From positions 682,001 to 746,000 of the forward strand of contig JAQOTN010000001.1 of the NCBI GenBank assembly GCA_028554745.1: a stretch of DNA of 64,000 nt, in the 5' to 3' direction. Source of the DNA: Blastocrithidia nonstop (Eukaryota; Euglenozoa; Kinetoplastea; Trypanosomatida; Trypanosomatidae). Made by a program: the position numbers and the translations under genes. The notes under the pieces were generated by a model. The model did no database searches, was not told where the DNA came from, and was given only the letters and a program-made list of their open reading frames with translations. This document shows, one piece after another, positions 62,473-64,000 of this stretch; the stretch's first letter is position 1, and every line of letters begins with the position of its first letter.

Positions 62473-62787
62473 TTAAGGTAATGGGTTGATTACATCTAGG
62501 AACGAAAGGCATGTGCGGGTAAGAGTTAACTGAGTATCAACAATAGGATAGATCAAAGCCATTCGTCCATCAGGCAAAGCAACATAGGCACGTCGATCGA
62601 TGCGGTCATATGTAGCAACATCCTCGTCACTCAAATTTGTTCGGTAATATGATTGTCGAGTAAGAATCGCTGTTGACGCGAGCAAAAACATTATTAGTGG
62701 TGAGTTGTTAGCAATGGATCGGATTCGACTAGTATACGTACCTGGAACAAGGTAGCTCCAGAAAGGCCGTCGCACGAGCACTCTCAT
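62473..62787 (-). CDS. Small mitochondrial-type membrane protein, unknown
   Basis: 104 residues and no reassigned codon inside. Basic, Arg-rich start (MRVLVRRPFWSYLVPG) compatible with mitochondrial targeting, one short hydrophobic helix at about 31-45 (PLIMFLLASTAILTR), then a polar region DRIDRRAYVALPDGRMALIY and a hydrophobic end. Could be a respiratory-complex or import subunit; no family recognised. Stop TAA 62473-62475. Confidence 0.7.
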   Translation of the reverse strand: MRVLVRRPFWSYLVPGTYTSRIRSIANNSPLIMFLLASTAILTRQSYYRTNLSDEDVATYDRIDRRAYVALPDGRMALIYPIVDTQLTLTRTCLSFLDVINPLP

Positions 62788-63559
62788 TGTTTATGATGAT
62801 AACAGAAAGAAAATATATATTAGGTAACAAATATTGACGTGTAAATTCTACAGCTAGCTTGCAGAATAGAGAAATATTAAATTGTTATTGGGAAATAAAG
62901 GTGTTTTTTATTAAAAATAAATCAATACGAGAAAAAACAAGTTGTAAAAAAAAAGTAATACAATAGTGCGATTTTGTAAAATTAATTAATATGAGTTGTG
63001 CTACATGACATTCTACGTAATGATGAAAGGTCAACATATTTTTAGTACATGTCAAATGTATAAAAGTGTAAACTTATTTACTTAAAAATTTATTCAGAGC
63101 ACAAACACTTCGCACAGTTATCACATAAACGCGTTTGTTGTATATTAACTTGTTTTCATGTTTGTTGAATATATAAATACATTTGCTTTTTTACATTTTT
63201 ATCATTTATCTGTTTGACAAAGCATATATACATCATAAACTTTTATTGTCAAATTTTTATTTAAAGCAACCCTTAATTTTCACTTTCTTTTTAGAAAACG
63301 GTTATATATTACATTTAGTAAAACTAAATTATAGTGTGAATAATAAAAATATTACTGAAAGTTAAGAAAAGAAAAAACGTACTCAACATAATTTCTATAC
63401 ATCATTAGTACCTTTCAAATTAACATTATGGAAGAAAAAAATAATAGCATGCAGTAATAATTTTATTCCAGTCTTCTGTATCGTTTCACTATAGGAAAAA
63501 GAAGTATGTAAAACACAAATAAGAAAGTAAGCTAATTAACTAAGTAGTTTTTACGATCT
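62788..63559. other. AT-rich spacer
   Basis: Short GC-richer patch near 63090-63150; no gene seen. Confidence 0.5.
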
Positions 63560-63907
63560 TTATGAACGGCTAAAGAACATCTTGCACGTCTCTTTATCAT
63601 TTACTGGATTGGCAGTTGAGTTAGATGCACGCAGACGCCATCCTTCCTCCTCAAGTGACTGAATAATAGCGAGGTACATAGCAGATTTGTGAATATCATC
63701 ACAAAAATGCTGTTGCAGCTCAAGACATAAATGATCAGGGTGATTGAGAAAGGCAAACTTGACACTTTCTTTGTTAGAGTTAAAAGCGGTAGATGTGACC
63801 AGCGGCAGACGTGTTTCGAGTGAGCGAATCGTATCATCACGAATGGCAGCACCCAAAATGGTAATCACCGGTGGGTTGAAGGTACAAGAAACGCATAAAT
63901 TGGGCAT
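63560..63907 (-). CDS. Small conserved-looking protein, unknown function
   Basis: 115 residues from MPNLCVSCTFNPPVITILGA to TAA 63560-63562. A compact alpha/beta pattern: strand TFNPPVITILGAA, basic loop, VKFAFLNHPDHLCLELQQHF, helix HKSAMYLAIIQSLEEEGWRL, and ETCKMFFSRS at the end. No signal or membrane segment. The helix-Gly-Trp plus final [FY]-[FY]-x-[RS] strand suggests a small globular domain, but no family was recognised. Confidence 0.65.
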   Translation of the reverse strand: MPNLCVSCTFNPPVITILGAAIRDDTIRSLETRLPLVTSTAFNSNKESVKFAFLNHPDHLCLELQQHFCDDIHKSAMYLAIIQSLEEEGWRLRASNSTANPVNDKETCKMFFSRS

Positions 63908-64000
63908 TTGTATTGTTATTTGCTTTGCTTTGTTTGTTTTGTAATATAACAATATGATACTGTTTTAGTAAATCGAAGTATTGTTAATGTTCTTTTTTTG
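63908..64000. other. Right edge, upstream of the last gene
   Basis: T-rich on the + strand; presumably 5' UTR and spacer. Confidence 0.5.

Overview
This window looks like one stretch of a trypanosomatid nuclear chromosome, from Blastocrithidia or a close relative. Two things point there. (1) About 30 protein genes can be read and all lie on the minus strand, as in a kinetoplastid polycistronic array; no gene needs a cis-spliced intron. (2) Conserved proteins are intact only if all three stop codons are read as sense: UAA and UAG as Glu and UGA as Trp (NCBI table 31). The same UAA also ends the genes. Decisive positions include the RFC box PWVEKYRP, whose Trp is UGA, the RFC motifs ELNASDDRG and VVREKIK (Glu from UAA and UAG), and the formate-tetrahydrofolate ligase motif EKFFNIKC (Glu from UAA). 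Read with the standard code, every one of these genes would look like a string of short fragments.

Layout in transcription order (right to left). 63.9-61.6 kb: two small proteins. 61.6-58.1 kb: a long acidic and coiled-coil protein. 57.6-54.5 kb: a divergent mitochondrial Hsp60 and a bL9m-like mitoribosomal protein. 54.1-49.7 kb: a mitochondrial membrane protein, a TMEM230-like protein and a CCCH zinc-finger protein. 49.0-44.6 kb: a SOD-fold mitoribosomal protein (mS42/mS43-like), TMA7, bL28m and the co-chaperone SGT. 43.9-36.7 kb: a candidate 36-residue membrane micropeptide, an AVL9-type DENN protein and a GRAM-domain protein. 35.7-29.4 kb: a 1301-residue low-complexity protein carrying a poly-Glu tract written in stop codons, and an LRR protein. 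29.0-24.2 kb: an SH3 protein, an SLC35E3-like transporter and a type I membrane protein. 23.4-16.6 kb: a TPR mitochondrial protein, an elongin-B-like protein, an unknown protein and a CLASP/TOG-like protein. 15.7-0.5 kb: an RFC small subunit, a long acidic protein, a PABPN1-like RNA-binding protein, formate-tetrahydrofolate ligase, a reticulon and an ADF-H protein.

The genes are unrelated housekeeping functions (mitochondrial translation, membrane traffic, replication, RNA binding, cytoskeleton), as expected where genes share transcription but not regulation. Spacers are long, very AT-rich and full of (TA)n, (CA)n and (TTTA)n microsatellites. I found no tRNA, rRNA, transposon, retroelement or CRISPR array. 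Because no codon is an unconditional stop in this code, gene ends were placed at an in-frame TAA where family similarity or coding-like composition runs out; several could be off by some codons.
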